Source of the DNA: Megalobrama amblycephala
Taxonomy: Eukaryota > Chordata > Actinopteri > Cypriniformes > Xenocyprididae
Direction of reading: 5' to 3'
DNA length: 64,000 bases
NCBI RefSeq assembly: GCF_018812025.1
Contig: NC_063053.1
Coordinates: forward strand, 11,339,623 to 11,403,622
Shown: positions 10,601 to 21,280 of the stretch, in pieces
Layout: the number at the start of each line of letters is the position of its first letter
Numbering within the stretch: position 1 is the stretch's first letter
Notes under the pieces: model-generated
What the model was told of the DNA's origin: nothing
Seen by the model: the letters and a program-made list of their open reading frames with translations, nothing else
Database searches by the model: none
Made by a program: the position numbers and the translations under genes

Positions 10601-11896
10601 GTGCCTGGAGCAGAGGGACCGCTCCCTAGAATCGCACACCTTGGATTTTTTGGAGTTGGCGTGCCTCACACCGCTGACCGCTCGCTCTGCGTGTTCTACA
10701 TCTCCAGCCTTAGCGAGCGGTCCCGGGCACGCCTCCCAGGGAGCGGTCCTCAGAAGGACTTCGTCGCACTCGTGGAGTGGGTGCTGGTGAGTAACGACTC
10801 ACCCTTCACCGTCGGCCCCGCGGAGGATGACTTCGCCACCAGTCCCACTCCACTGCCAGAAGCCAGTCAGCCACCATCGACGAACGTCACAACGGAGATG
10901 TTTCACGTGCCCACCGCAGACCGAGGAGGCAAGCCTGCCGCGATGGATGAGCCTGGACCGAGGAAAGGATCGGACAGTACCATTGCCCCGGAGCCAACCT
11001 CACAGCAAGGTTCTGACCAGGTGCGCGAGCCGGTAACCTCATCTGACGTCGTGGGAGTGCTTGTGGAGCTCGAGGGCTGGGAGGAAAGCTCCGCCCACAA
11101 CACCACCACGATGAAAACAATGACACTGGCAAATATGCTGAGGAACTGAAAGACTTTTTTTTTTTTTTTTTTTTTTGGCTGATTTAATTGATTTTTTTCC
11201 GGTGAGGTGATTTCCCATTCCCCTGATTTCCCTGTTTTTAATGAATCTCCTGAGCTCCCTGAGGACCATTCTCCCGTGTTCTCCAGTTCTCCTAAGCCTC
11301 CTGAGTTCCCCGTCTGCCCACCCAGCCTCCCTCTCCTGCCTCCTCCATCACCCAGCTTCTCAGCCAGTTCCTCAGCCCCACCATCACCTCTGCCCTTCAG
11401 CTGCTCGACATCTCCCACATGCCAGGTGGGGATGTCGAGCATCTTCAGGTCCTCTGCTCCATCCACTCAAGAGGATCCCCTGCCTCCACTTCCAGCCTCC
11501 ACGCCCCCTGCTCCACCTCGGCCCGTCGACGCTTCGGTGTCACCCTGGCTCCTCCCTCCCTCGGCTCCACCGGACCCCATCGGCCATACGGCTTCTCCGG
11601 GCTCCCTTGTCTTTCCGGCTCCGCCTTGGTCAGTCGTCCACCTGCCTGCACCTACGGCTCCGTCTGGCTCCTCCTCCCCTCCAGCGTCGCCTACATCCTC
11701 GGTCCCACCGGCTCAGCCTCTGCCCTCTGGACGTCCGCCTCCTCCTCGGACGCTCATCACCATGGTTCCTCCTCGGTCTCCAGGATCATCGGCTGCGCGT
11801 GGGCTCGTCGGCTCTTCAGTTCCATCTGGGTCTCCAGCTGAATCTCCGTTGGTCATCCCCAGGGTGTCGTCTGCCCCCAAGCTGACTCCACCATAA
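10601..11896 (+). pseudogene. Gag-like proline-rich reading frame of the LTR element, broken
   Basis: One frame gives 182 codons (10601-11149). After a stop and a poly-T run (11155-11176) the same frame gives 229 codons (11207-11896). The first part contains LCVFYISSLSER and VEWVLVSNDSPF, a block I associate with gag-like proteins of cyprinid LTR elements. An acidic and Ser/Thr-rich linker follows. The second part is a low-complexity Pro/Ser domain with PPSPSF- and SSPP-type repeats and no zinc knuckle. The interruption, the absence of any pol domain and the placement between LTRs argue for a retrotransposon remnant rather than a host proline-rich gene. The gag relationship is inferred from motif memory and is less certain than the LTR call. 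Confidence 0.65.
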
Positions 11897-11923
11897 CTCC
11901 TCCCACCTGTGGAGTCCTGTGGA

Positions 11924-12093
11924 GTAGCATAAACAATACCGGACAACACAAGACTAGAAACACAGGATATATATGTCCGGTATTGTTTATGCTACGTTGG
12001 TGTATGTTCCTTTGGATTCCTGTTTCTCTACAAGTAAAGACTTATATTCACACTCTCTCCTCGTCGTGTGCTTTGTATACCAGCACCGTAACA
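11924..12093 (+). repeat. Rearranged 3' LTR: inverted piece joined to direct piece
   Basis: 11924-11969 is the reverse complement of 5' LTR sequence around 10330-10383. It is followed at once by 11974-12093, a direct copy of the LTR 3' part. The two form a perfect 22-bp hairpin: 11924-11945 pairs with 11974-11995, loop of 28 bases. The U3 part of the LTR is missing in the direct copy. Confidence 0.85.
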
Positions 12094-12245
12094 CAGATTC
12101 TCTGTTTTTCATTTGATATATTGTATGTACAGATGTTCATACAAAATATTCTGGGGGCCATGAAATTTTTAGGAAAATGATGAAAAATGCAGCCACTGGC
12201 TGGCATCTTTAAAAAAAAAAAGCTGATGGGGAAAGAGTTGAAATT

Positions 12246-13810
12246 TAACTATAAAAACCACAATGAGAGACATCACTCATTTAACACATCTGCATCCTGA
12301 GAGGCAAGCTTTTAAGCCTTGTCTCATAGTCAACAGTCCTCTGGTGGCTTTAAAGTGAAAATATTACCCTGAGATGTTTAAACACCATTTTCTATAGATC
12401 TCCGGCAGGCGTGCTGCATGTGGCGAGGAGCAGTACGTGATAATGGCAGTGTGGTGTGCAGCCTGCAGTTTCCCTCTCCACCACGCTGCTGAGGCCACAC
12501 CTGCCACAACTGGCGCAGGCTGAGCCAGCATGGCTGACCGAGCATGCCACCAGGGTCTGGCTGCGCACGGGCGGATCCGGCGGTGTGACGCCTGAGAGCC
12601 CTACAGATATGATTTGAGGCCTGAAGTGAAAGAACAGAAACCACTGCCTACATCCCAGTGAGAGCCATGGCAAACTCACAGATCAGAGGAAGAGAAGGGG
12701 AGAGATAGAATGGGTGTGCCAGAGAAGAACAGAATGAATGAATGAAACATGAAGGCGTGTAAATAATGACTAAACTTCCACTTGTGGGTGCACAATTATG
12801 ACATAATAACATTGAAACATACATTTATTTATTCAAATGCACTGAAAAATATGGTTCCTTTGAAACAGTTTTCACTCAGAAATTGCTAGTAAATTTCACA
12901 AATAATTAGGTAACACATTGGATTAAATGAATGTCATTTTGAAATCATATTTTCTTTTAAAGCATATTCCAATAAACTTCGTAAAATCATTTTTTACAGA
13001 CGGTGTATACTTATTACGTCAAATTCCAACATGCACTTATCAGTAACGGCCCCAATACTTTTGACATTCTATAGACCACACAAATTGATTTCCATTTTCA
13101 CTCATCATAGCGTTCCCATCAGCAGCAGTCGAATGACACACTGAGCGGGCCTTTCTAAAGGTCAGCCTGCTCTCATGTGACCTGTGGTTTAGCAGCACTC
13201 TGTGCTGGAAAAACCCAGAGAGAGCAGCACGCTCACAAAAGGGGTCGGGGGACCTTCTGAAGCGTGCTGCGCTCTAAAAGCAGATCTAGATATGAATCAG
13301 AGTGTAGCAGCATGACATATAAAAAGAACGACAGGTAAAGGAAACTCATATGAGGTACGTGCCTACAGGAATGTCCCATATCAGCAGGATACTTTTTGTT
13401 TGCTCCTGACTTGCCTGTGATTTGAGCATGCAGTAGCTACATTTCATTTGCAGTCTAACAACACAGACTTACATTTTCTGTCTTGTAAAGAAATTTCTAC
13501 ATGTTTGTCTATAAAACTGATTAAGCTTTTATATCAAAATGTTTTTAGATCAAAATAAACAAATTCAGCCAAGTGTGTTCAGACCTTTGACTGGTGTATT
13601 TTTTTTTTTGGACACATGAAACAATTAAAATATTCAGACATTTGCAAAAACCACAAGTTTTCTGAATAAACAGCAGTTAGTTTAGCAGTTTATTCCACTG
13701 ACTCAATTTGATTATACTGAAATAAACCAGGGAATAATCAGAACATTTTAATAAGTATTTTAGTATTTTAGATAGCATAGCATTTTAATAAGTCTGATTG
13801 AGAAACATTA
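12246..13810. other. Non-coding stretch with one GC-rich island
   Basis: No gene is recognised. A GC-rich block at about 12400-12610 stands out from AT-rich surroundings. It is open in two minus-strand frames (88 and 95 codons), but the translations show no domain. Confidence 0.5.
12853..12985. repeat. Dispersed repeat, copy 1 of 2
   Basis: The segment with CAGAAATTGCTAGTAAATTT and later TATTTTCTTTTAAAGCATAT corresponds to 33340-33455 (CAGAAATTACTAGTAAATTG and TATTTTCTTGTAAAACATAC) in the same order and orientation. The two copies are diverged, and the family is unknown to me. Confidence 0.6.
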
Positions 13811-14202
13811 CTCCTGCTGCTGCAGTCATTATTACATCTGACTGCAAACTCATTACTTTTGACTGCAGTGACCAGAGGCCGAGAGGGCACGTGCTCCCTC
13901 AGATTTTTGATTTGGATCTGAATGCAGCTTCCAATAGACAGAAATAAGAAATAATATTTTTACATTTGATAATGTGATTAGAACGTTCTTCTGCGTTCAT
14001 GCTTTTGCTGGCACTGAAACAGAGACGGACGCTGTCACTTGGCATGTATCACAACTATATACTAAATATTGTAGGTAGCCTACAAAATGTTGGTGTCTTT
14101 TAGTGAGTTTCTTAGTTTTGTAGCTAAAATATGTCACACAGCCAGTGTTGGGTGTAACGTGTTACTTAGTAATGAAATTAAATGACTTAGTACTGCAATT
14201 AA

Positions 14203-14799
14203 AGGTTCTCTAAGCGATCCTGAGCGGAGCAACTTCCTGTTGACGTTCGAAGTGTTGTCAAACAAAACAGAGGCTAGCTAGACCCTCCCTCCGCCTCCTC
14301 CTCCCCTCCCATCCGTGCTTCCTGAAACAGTCATGAACGCACATTTAAAATCATTCTTGTCGGTTATTGGCTGGAGCATGTTTATTATGATTCGTGGTCC
14401 AGGCTGCACCAGTTTGTTTTTATTGCCGTTTTCGGAGCTTGTGGCGACTACAGAGACCACGTTTTTTTACAGTGTGTTCAGGGGACAGGCAGCTAGCGGA
14501 TAGTGAGGAGATGTTTGCTGTGTGGGACAAAAAATGTTTTGGCCTAAAAATGCGTGACATCGCTTAAGCCGGGCACACATTTAACGACTATCTAAAACAT
14601 TCTAAGACTGTGTTCAACATACAAGCGATTGTTTCCTGCGACTGGAGCCGATTTAAATACTTACACATGGAATTTAAACACCGACTGTAATCGCACTGGC
14701 TCTGACTGGATGCGTTTGAGCGCGATCAGTCATAAGTATCAATTTACATTCATAATCGGCCTTACAATCGTTAAGTGTGTGCGCGGCTTTAGAGGACCT
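14203..14799. mobile_element. TTAA-flanked element, itself interrupted
   Basis: The left end AGGTTCTCTAAGCGAT pairs with the right end, whose reverse complement is AGGTCCTCTAA; TTAA flanks at 14199-14202 and 14800-14803. The interior GAGATGTTTGCTGTGTGGGA through TGCGTGACATCGCTTA is a cyprinid repeat I recognise. Excising the 14567-14788 insert and one TTA rejoins the end as GACATCGCTTAGAGGACCT. About 370 bp without the insert. Confidence 0.78.
14567..14788. mobile_element. 222-bp MITE with TTA target duplication
   Basis: The left end AGCCGGGCACACATTTAACG and the reverse complement of the right end AGCCGCGCACACACTTAACG match at most positions. TTA flanks both (14564-14566 and 14789-14791). 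The insertion point lies inside the right terminal repeat of the 14203-14799 element. A TWA trinucleotide duplication suggests a Harbinger-type MITE. Confidence 0.82.
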
Positions 14800-15345
14800 T
14801 TAACTTACTTATCCACTGAAAAAGTAAAGTAAGGGATTACTGTTCATTTTTAGGTAATTTAATTGCAGTAACTTATAATGTACTTGCGTTACATACTGTA
14901 AATTAGTTTAGCAGTTCTTTTTAAATCAATATTGAATTTAAAAATCTAAATTTGTCGTCTAAAGGTAAAAGTGAACGCTGCCTCTTTAAAATCGTTAGCT
15001 GTAGTGCAGTTGCGCGCAAGTTCGCAACTTCGCACCAGTTGGCTGCATATTCGCTGTCTGAAAACATTCTGTTTTGCAGAATGGAAATATTCCAATTACT
15101 TCACTTTTTTTACACAAGCAGGCAAGAACATTACGATAAAATGTAAGCTATATATGTCCTAGAAAAAACTGCTTGCGCTCTGAGAGACGGTCTTCAGTCA
15201 GTGCGCTCTCAACCAAAGTGCACACACATAACCGCCTCTCGCGAGTGTCAGATTTTCGCGGTTTATTACACATTAACGTTCAAATACACACACAGTTATG
15301 TCAAAATGCCCGTCTTGGCGTATATTCGCGTTGGTTATGTGAATG

Positions 15346-16019
15346 CAGTGGCGTAACTTTGTTTAAAAAAGTGGGTGGGACAGGAATGTGTATGTGGGGG
15401 GGGGGGGGGGGGGTATTGTAATTGTATTATTACAATAATAATAATATGATATTAAAATTAATATGACAGTTTCTTCCTCACATCTGCTATACAATATGTC
15501 TCGAGAGTATGTATATTAGTTAATAAATACGTGGATCCGCTGTTGAAAATAGATTGTCCTGATGGACTGGAGGCAATATTTTCGTTTAGTATGCAAGAGA
15601 TTCTGGGTTCGAATCCAACCATGTATGATTTTTTTTTTTCTCTCATTAAAACCAAAGATGTTCGTCAGTGATTGTATATCAAGAGCAGGGACACGTTTAT
15701 TTGTATTTTGTTTTGTGATTCAATAGATTGATAGATTGAAGCGCTCGTCCGTGTGAACACTGCGCAGTGTGCACGAGCGCCAAGAGAACACTGTCGCGCC
15801 TCCGATAACAGCGACAAACGAGCACTCAACATGATTTCAAAAACAACACATCTCAGCGCCAGATCGCCTATGATTAACTCAAATTGATAATCAACTAGAG
15901 GTGTTTCTTTTGTATTAGATATCCGTGAGATGTTTCAAAAAGTGGTGGGGACAATATCGACCCTTTCAAAAAGTGATGGGGACATGTCCGACCCGTCCCA
16001 CCCGCAAATTACGCCTATG
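15346..16019. mobile_element. Non-autonomous hAT-like element, perfect 8-bp duplication
   Basis: The ends are CAGTGGCGTAA and, reverse-complemented, CATAGGCGTAA. TGTGAATG stands directly on both sides (15338-15345 and 16020-16027), the 8-bp duplication typical of hAT transposons. Subterminal sequences mirror each other (AAAAAGTGGGTGGGACA at the left; the right carries two related CACTTTTTGAAA blocks in reverse complement). The 674-bp element holds a poly-G run (15397-15413), a tRNA-like segment and no transposase. Confidence 0.85.
15550..15660 (+). mobile_element. tRNA-like SINE remnant inside the hAT-like element
   Basis: A B-box-like GGTTCGAATCC lies near 15607-15617, preceded by a weak A-box-like TGATGGACTGGAGG near 15561. 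A T-rich run follows at about 15628. The segment may be a truncated tRNA-derived SINE. No cloverleaf closes, so a functional tRNA is unlikely. Confidence 0.4.
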
Positions 16020-16703
16020 TGTGAATGTGAACAGCATGTGTAACAGCATATTGTCTCCGTCATTAGGTATTAGTGACAGCAGCCTTTAAAACATGCTACT
16101 ACTATTGGCTGTCTGCATTATAAATGATAATCAAACAACAAAAGAAAAGCTTTAATAAGGATTAATCTATATTTAATTTACAGTTATGACTATGCAGAGT
16201 TATTTTTTATTTGGTTATTCATTTTCTGTGGTATTTTTACTTACTAATATTAGACCTACCTGAAAAAAAAATATAGCATTGTTTTTTTTATTTGTATCTT
16301 TAAATATTTTTTTACCGTGTTATCGACTTTAGTATCGAGTATTGTGCACTTTTGGTGGTATCTGTACTGACTACTAGATTTTTGGTATCGTGGCATTCCT
16401 ATTTGTTACTAAAAAATTTTTTTGTATGTTTTAATAAAGCTAAAATGTTTTAAAAAGCTATAAAAGGCTAAACTATTCCATGTTTGATTCGTATTTAAAT
16501 TATTAAAAGAGTTTCTTTTCTATTGTTTGTCTATCCGGTCAAGGTTTATAGGGATTTTAAGAAGTAATTAGTAATGAGTTGAATTACTTATTGAGTAATT
16601 AAATTACTTTTCAGACAGAGTAATTAGAAAAGTATTTTAAATACAACATTGATGATGTAATTAGTAAATTAATTACTTTTTTGAAGTAACTTACCCAACA
16701 CTG

Positions 16704-17320
16704 CGATTCGTGCAGAACCATCGAGTTTTCTCGTGTGGGCGGTTGGGGGAATCCGTCCAAAATTTTATAAAATATCTATTTTTAATCTTCTGTTAAAATG
16801 ACTTGTACCAATTGAATGAACACAGTGTATACTAGGTAATGAAGGACACTAGGTTTGAAGGACTTCAAAGAACAGCCTCTGATTCACAAAATGTGCTGTC
16901 AAACGCAGAGATAATGCTTTAAATTATTCTGGAATAGTGAAAGTAAATGTGTTAATGTTTGTTCTCGCTTCGATAATTCAAATGTATAATTGGATATGAT
17001 GGCATGGCAGTAATTATTACAGTGAAAGCTTTTTCATGCTCACAGTGAAAGCATTTTTATTTGGGGGTTGTTTCAGCAGTTCCAAAATGAAATTTGAACG
17101 GACGTCTTTGACGTTATCTTATTAATTATTATACACTGAACTACGCGTAGCTAAACGTCCAAGTAACAATTTTGCATGCAACCTCAGAGAACTGTAGACA
17201 TGTACAAATGTATCTGAATGCATTTTTAGGAAATGTTCTGTTACATATTTTTACCTATTTATGCCGTCCTACTGTGACTATTTTTGGCCAGGGACTAGAT
17301 GTTGCCGTCGGACCAATGTT
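16704..17320. other. Non-coding stretch, no gene seen
   Basis: AT-rich sequence without recognisable element ends or coding potential. Confidence 0.55.
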
Positions 17321-17324
17321 TGCT

Positions 17325-17822
17325 GCAGTTCCAAGTGCAGTAATTATTATATCTGATTGCTACAATCATTACTTCTGACTGCAGTGAGCGTTACTTCTAA
17401 CTGCAGGGATTTTTACATCTGACTGCAACAATCATTACTTTTGACTGGAGTGACGTTACGTCTAATTGCAGTGATTATTACATCTGACTGCAGTGATTAT
17501 TACATCTGATTGCATCGATCGTTACTTCTGACAGTAGTGACGTTATGTCTGACAGCAATGACATTACCTCTGGCTGCAATGATTATTACATCTGACTGCA
17601 ACGATAATTTCTCTGATTTCAGTGACCGTTATGTCTGGCTTAAGTGATTATTTATTGTGATTTCAACATTTCTTCTGACCGCAGTGATGTTACTTCTGAC
17701 TGCAATGATTTTTTTCAGTCATCATTATTCTTGATTGCAGTGATTTTTACTGCTGACAGCAGTGATCATCACTTGTGATTGCAGTGATCATTACATCTGA
17801 GTGCAGTGATCATTACTCCAGG
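17325..17822. repeat. Degenerate 22-bp minisatellite (TGACTGCAGTGATNATTACNTC)
   Basis: About 22 imperfect tandem units carry TGACTGCAGTGATTATTACA variants; PstI-like CTGCAG cores recur. The units diverge strongly. A short block of the same unit occurs at 13812-13865, followed by a similar GGCC(A/G)AGAGGGCAC flank. Confidence 0.88.
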
Positions 17823-19319
17823 CAGCACTCATCCCTCAGCGACTGAGTTTTAGAGGCCTGGTTAAAAGACACAAAACCAGTCCGAGCTTTTAGACCTGGC
17901 CAAAGGAAAACCACCACTTCTGAGCAATGAATATTTTACCCTCCCGATCGCTCAGAGTGACCACAGGCTGCGTTAAGAGTTATTGGCCAGAGGCAAAGAG
18001 GGCACTTAACAAATGATAATGCCCATTTCTATCAGGTAGAAGAGACACGGCCATCAGCTGAGAGCCACCATGGTCAAACCTAAACCACTGAATCCAGCGC
18101 TGACCACACACTCCATAGACTCAACAAGAACACACACACATGCACACACACACACACCATAAAAAAAGCATCTAAGCATGATGTATATAGATAGGGGTGT
18201 GTATATTTGTGCAGATGCACTCACTCTGAATTACTACGTTATTCATCTTGCACATCCATTTATCACATACAAATGTTACCACATTATTAACATTACCGAT
18301 TGCCCTCTTTCCAGGAAATGCACAGTAGACATAAATCACACATAACAATACCTGCCAATCCCATTTGTGACTTAGCAGGACCACCATTATGACCACTTCC
18401 TCCATCATGATGCTGAAAATGACCATTTACTGCCCACAAATGCACCGCACCAATGAAATCCTGAGATAAAAAAGTGCATATTTACACATTCATTTTACAT
18501 GAACATTGTACATGTACTCAATTAAATCTGTAAAAGAAGCATAAGAAGCCATTTCTTCACCATAATTTGCTAGCTTTAGATGTTCTGAACCATCAACTAA
18601 ACTCGTTCTCCTGTCTTTAGCAGTTCATCATGAACTCTAGCTCTTTTTTTTCACATCTAAAGATTTCATTGTCCCATTTTGAGGAAGACATTTTGGAGTT
18701 TCACGGCCGCCTGTAGACATATTCTGATATTGATCAACCGGGTAAGAGATCTGATTCTTAGAGAGGTCGGCACAGTAATCTGGTTTACAGCTCTGTAGTT
18801 TGGAGACAGGGCTAGCAATGATAGCCCTGCCTGATTAAATTTGCAACTCAAGGGGGATTTTTTAACGTGAGGTAATTGCTGACAGGCAGTGGGTCAGACA
18901 GCCCTCGGCCCAATCAAGTGGTATCAGATGTCACAGTAACATTTCATGGCCCCAGAGAGGAAAAGAGAGTGAGAGAGTTATACAAATAACTGCCTTATCT
19001 AACTCTCTCTCACATACATGCTCACATGTATCATCTGTGCTGTGCATGTAAATTCTTCAACTATGAGTGTCAGAGGTCATAGGTCAGATGTCACCATCAA
19101 CTAAACCACAGCAACCAGGGGGTCAAAGTTTGGCTAATTAGATTGAAAACAATTGCTGTTTTTCAATTACAGTAGGTTTTATTAATAAGCATGTTTATTG
19201 TAGCACACACACAGTTTCTGTCAATCTCATGTTAATCTTGAGTACTTATAGAGTAGTAGTGCATCATTCATATCTCTGAAAAGTATTTAGTTTTATCATA
19301 TTTATAAAAGATAGATATG
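17823..19319. other. Non-coding stretch, no gene seen
   Basis: A (CA)n run lies at about 18128-18157. The segment 18855-18960 looks like single-copy sequence. No exon was identified. Confidence 0.55.
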
Positions 19320-20290
19320 CTGTACCGAGTCTTTCCGAAAACAGCCGAGCACCTGGAGGCGTGCCGTGTGAGCGGAGCTAAAGAATCACAAGCACGCGCA
19401 GCTTTTGTGTAGCGATCATCTGCAAGCTATCAATGGTCAGCTAAACAACTGTAATTAAGCACACACAATACACCATCGCATTATCCTTGGATAACTTTTG
19501 AATCACTATAATGAATATAGCGTATAGTGAATGATGAATAATGAATTTATGAATTATTTACATTATTTACATTATATGCACTTAGGTGCCTATTGCCAAC
19601 AAAACAGACATTTGAAGCAGTTTTACTCACCGCTGTGACCGCTCCATCTTTCAGTTTCAAACGATCTATAAATCCAGCTTAGAACTGGGCTTTGTTTAAG
19701 AAACCATAAGCGCCGATCCTGAGGGCTCAAGCAGCCACGGAAAAACACGAGATATTCTCCATTCATTTTAACCAATATAAAAGTGACTGCAACTATCAGT
19801 TTCTATGGTTATCTTAATAACAAATATCGAGAGCACATCAATGTAAAGCGTGAGCACAAAACTCTCAGTTCCACTGAACATTGGGTTCTTTGGGAAGCAA
19901 GGTTATCTTTCCCTCACAACCAAAACATACACTTCTTTGGTGACATTGTTGATGTCGTGAAGTCCTGTGACCTGTGCAGCGCTACAGACAACTTCCGTAA
20001 AGCCAATGCGCGTTGATGGCCGTGCTCTTGGTCTCTCGTTCTGGTCGACGTGTGTGTGCGCGCTCTTCCGGCAGAAGTGCCCGTACAAGGAATTCCGACT
20101 TTTCTGATGTCACACAGGCACATACTCGAAAAAAAGACCACAAAGTTTATGAGGATTTGTTTTTTTTGCCACAGAAATACTACATACGTCCAACTCGTGA
20201 TATGAAACTTTGGCCATGTTTAGCATGAGAATTCAACTCTTTAACAGTGTAAATAAGTCAGAATAGATGCAATAGCATTATTTAACCCCT
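19320..20290. mobile_element. Probable dispersed element ending TTTAACCCCTTTAA
   Basis: I associate the interior (for example CAGTTTCAAACGATCTATAA and GCGCCGATCCTGAGG) and the right end TTTAACCCCTTTAA with an abundant cyprinid repeat. The right end abuts the next element at a TTAA. The left end is not defined. The call rests mostly on familiarity, not on matched inverted termini. Confidence 0.4.
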
Positions 20291-20294
20291 TTAA

Positions 20295-20640
20295 AGGGTT
20301 AGTTCACCCAAAAATGAAATTTCTGTCATTAAGTACTCACCCTCTTGTCATCCCAAACCTGTAAGTCCTTTGTTTGTCTTCGGAACACAAATTAAGATAT
20401 TTTTGATGAAATCTGAGGGTGTCTGATCCACACATAGGCAGCAATGACATTGCACAATTTGAGGTCCAGAAAGGTACTAAAGACATTGTTAAAAACGTTG
20501 ACGTGACTATAGTGTTTCAACCTTAATATTATGAAGTGACGAGGATACTTTTTATTCAACAAATTCATCTGCCCCCGTCATAATGCTGTTTTCGTTTCAG
20601 AGCTTCAGTGTTTGTCTGAATGCGGGCTCAGTATTGGCCA
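20295..20640. mobile_element. TTAA foldback family, left half only
   Basis: It starts after TTAA (20291-20294) with AGGGTTAGTTCACCCAAAAA and continues through TTCGGAACACAAATTAAGAT, matching the left half of the full copy at 50318-50837. The mirrored right half is missing. Confidence 0.8.
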
Positions 20641-20827
20641 ATTTTTGTCATTTTGTGTTTAGTTTTCTGCTTATTCTTCTCCTGTGTTTTGATCTGGAGA
20701 TTCTGTACTCTTTCAGAAGATGCGTAATAATGCCCTTTCTGTATAACATTAAAAACATGGAATGCCAGAAAATTCTGTCAATGGTGGTGAAAGAGTTAAT
20801 AAATGCTATTTATTAAAACTAATTACT

Positions 20828-20832
<5 letters not shown>

Positions 20833-20902
<70 letters not shown>
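20833..20902. repeat. (TA)n microsatellite
   Basis: A pure TA run of about 70 bp. Confidence 0.98.
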
Positions 20903-20905
<3 letters not shown>

Positions 20906-21162
20906 AAAGCATTACTGTAAATAAATACATTTCTATTTAATTATTCAAATAAATAATAATAATTAATTACAAATTAACTTGTACAAATTATGCTTATTTT
21001 TTCCTGATATGTACAACACAGACTGATGTTTGTCTAAATTAAATTTAAAACAATTAACAGAGCCAAGCCAAAAAGATTTTAATTTCTCCTCATAGCTGCA
21101 ATCTTGGACTAAACAATCAAAGAGTCAAAAAATCTGACGGTGATCATACAGCATTGTTCGTC

Positions 21163-21280
21163 AGAGCTGTGGCACAGTGGGTAGCGCTTACGACACGGGT
21201 TCAAATCCCATCGCTCTCACTATACCATCAATGTCCTGTCATTTAAAGACAAAAGCCATTAAATACAATAAAAGAAAATG
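21163..21280 (+). mobile_element. tRNA-derived SINE (second family)
   Basis: The head CTGTGGCACAGTGGGTAGCG is an A-box-type sequence and GGTTCAAATCCC near 21199 is a B box. CAATGTCCTGTCATTTAAAG and an A-rich end follow. The head differs from the SINE at 2010-2160, so this is a separate family. Confidence 0.75.

Larger units (their letters stand above)
10202..12093 (+). mobile_element. Non-autonomous LTR retrotransposon with 5-bp target duplication
   Basis: The element starts TGTTACAGAGCC and ends CAGCACCGTAACA, giving the TG...CA ends of an LTR retrotransposon. CAGAT flanks both sides (10197-10201 and 12094-12098), so the whole 1892-bp unit inserted once. A 302-bp 5' LTR is present; the 3' LTR is short and partly inverted. 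Between them lies a decayed gag-like, proline-rich reading frame. No protease, reverse transcriptase, RNase H or integrase is present. No canonical tRNA primer-binding site is obvious after the 5' LTR. Confidence 0.88.
9540..12243. mobile_element. Inverted-repeat DNA element hosting the LTR insertion
   Basis: The left end TTAACTCTTTCCCTGCCA matches the reverse complement of the right end, TTCAACTCTTTCCCCATCAG. The interior on the right (GATATATTGTATGTACAGAT) is a repeat I associate with this cyprinid family. The LTR element at 10202-12093 interrupts it, leaving about 810 bp of host element. The boundaries are accurate to a few bases only. Confidence 0.55.
14143..16703. mobile_element. Outer pair of hAT-like ends around a nest of insertions
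   Basis: CAGTGTTGGGTGTAACGTG at the left and CAGTGTTGGGTAAGTTACTT (reverse complement of the right end) are the ends of a teleost element rich in GTTACTT/AAGTAATTA blocks. The 8-bp flanks do not match (CACACAGC against CGATTCGT). The two ends may therefore be one old element whose duplication has decayed, or two separate copies. Everything between is a stack of younger elements. Confidence 0.5.

Noticed and set aside
11207..11896. A host proline-rich protein gene
   Set aside because: It lies between LTR sequences inside a unit flanked by a 5-bp duplication, and a stop and poly-T run split the frame, so a retrotransposon remnant is more likely.
14143..16703. A single intact hAT transposon
   Set aside because: The outer ends match in sequence, but the 8-bp flanks differ and no transposase is present, so only an uncertain outer pair of ends is reported.
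17325..17822. CRISPR array
   Set aside because: The units are directly adjacent and degenerate, without unique spacers, and the window is eukaryotic.
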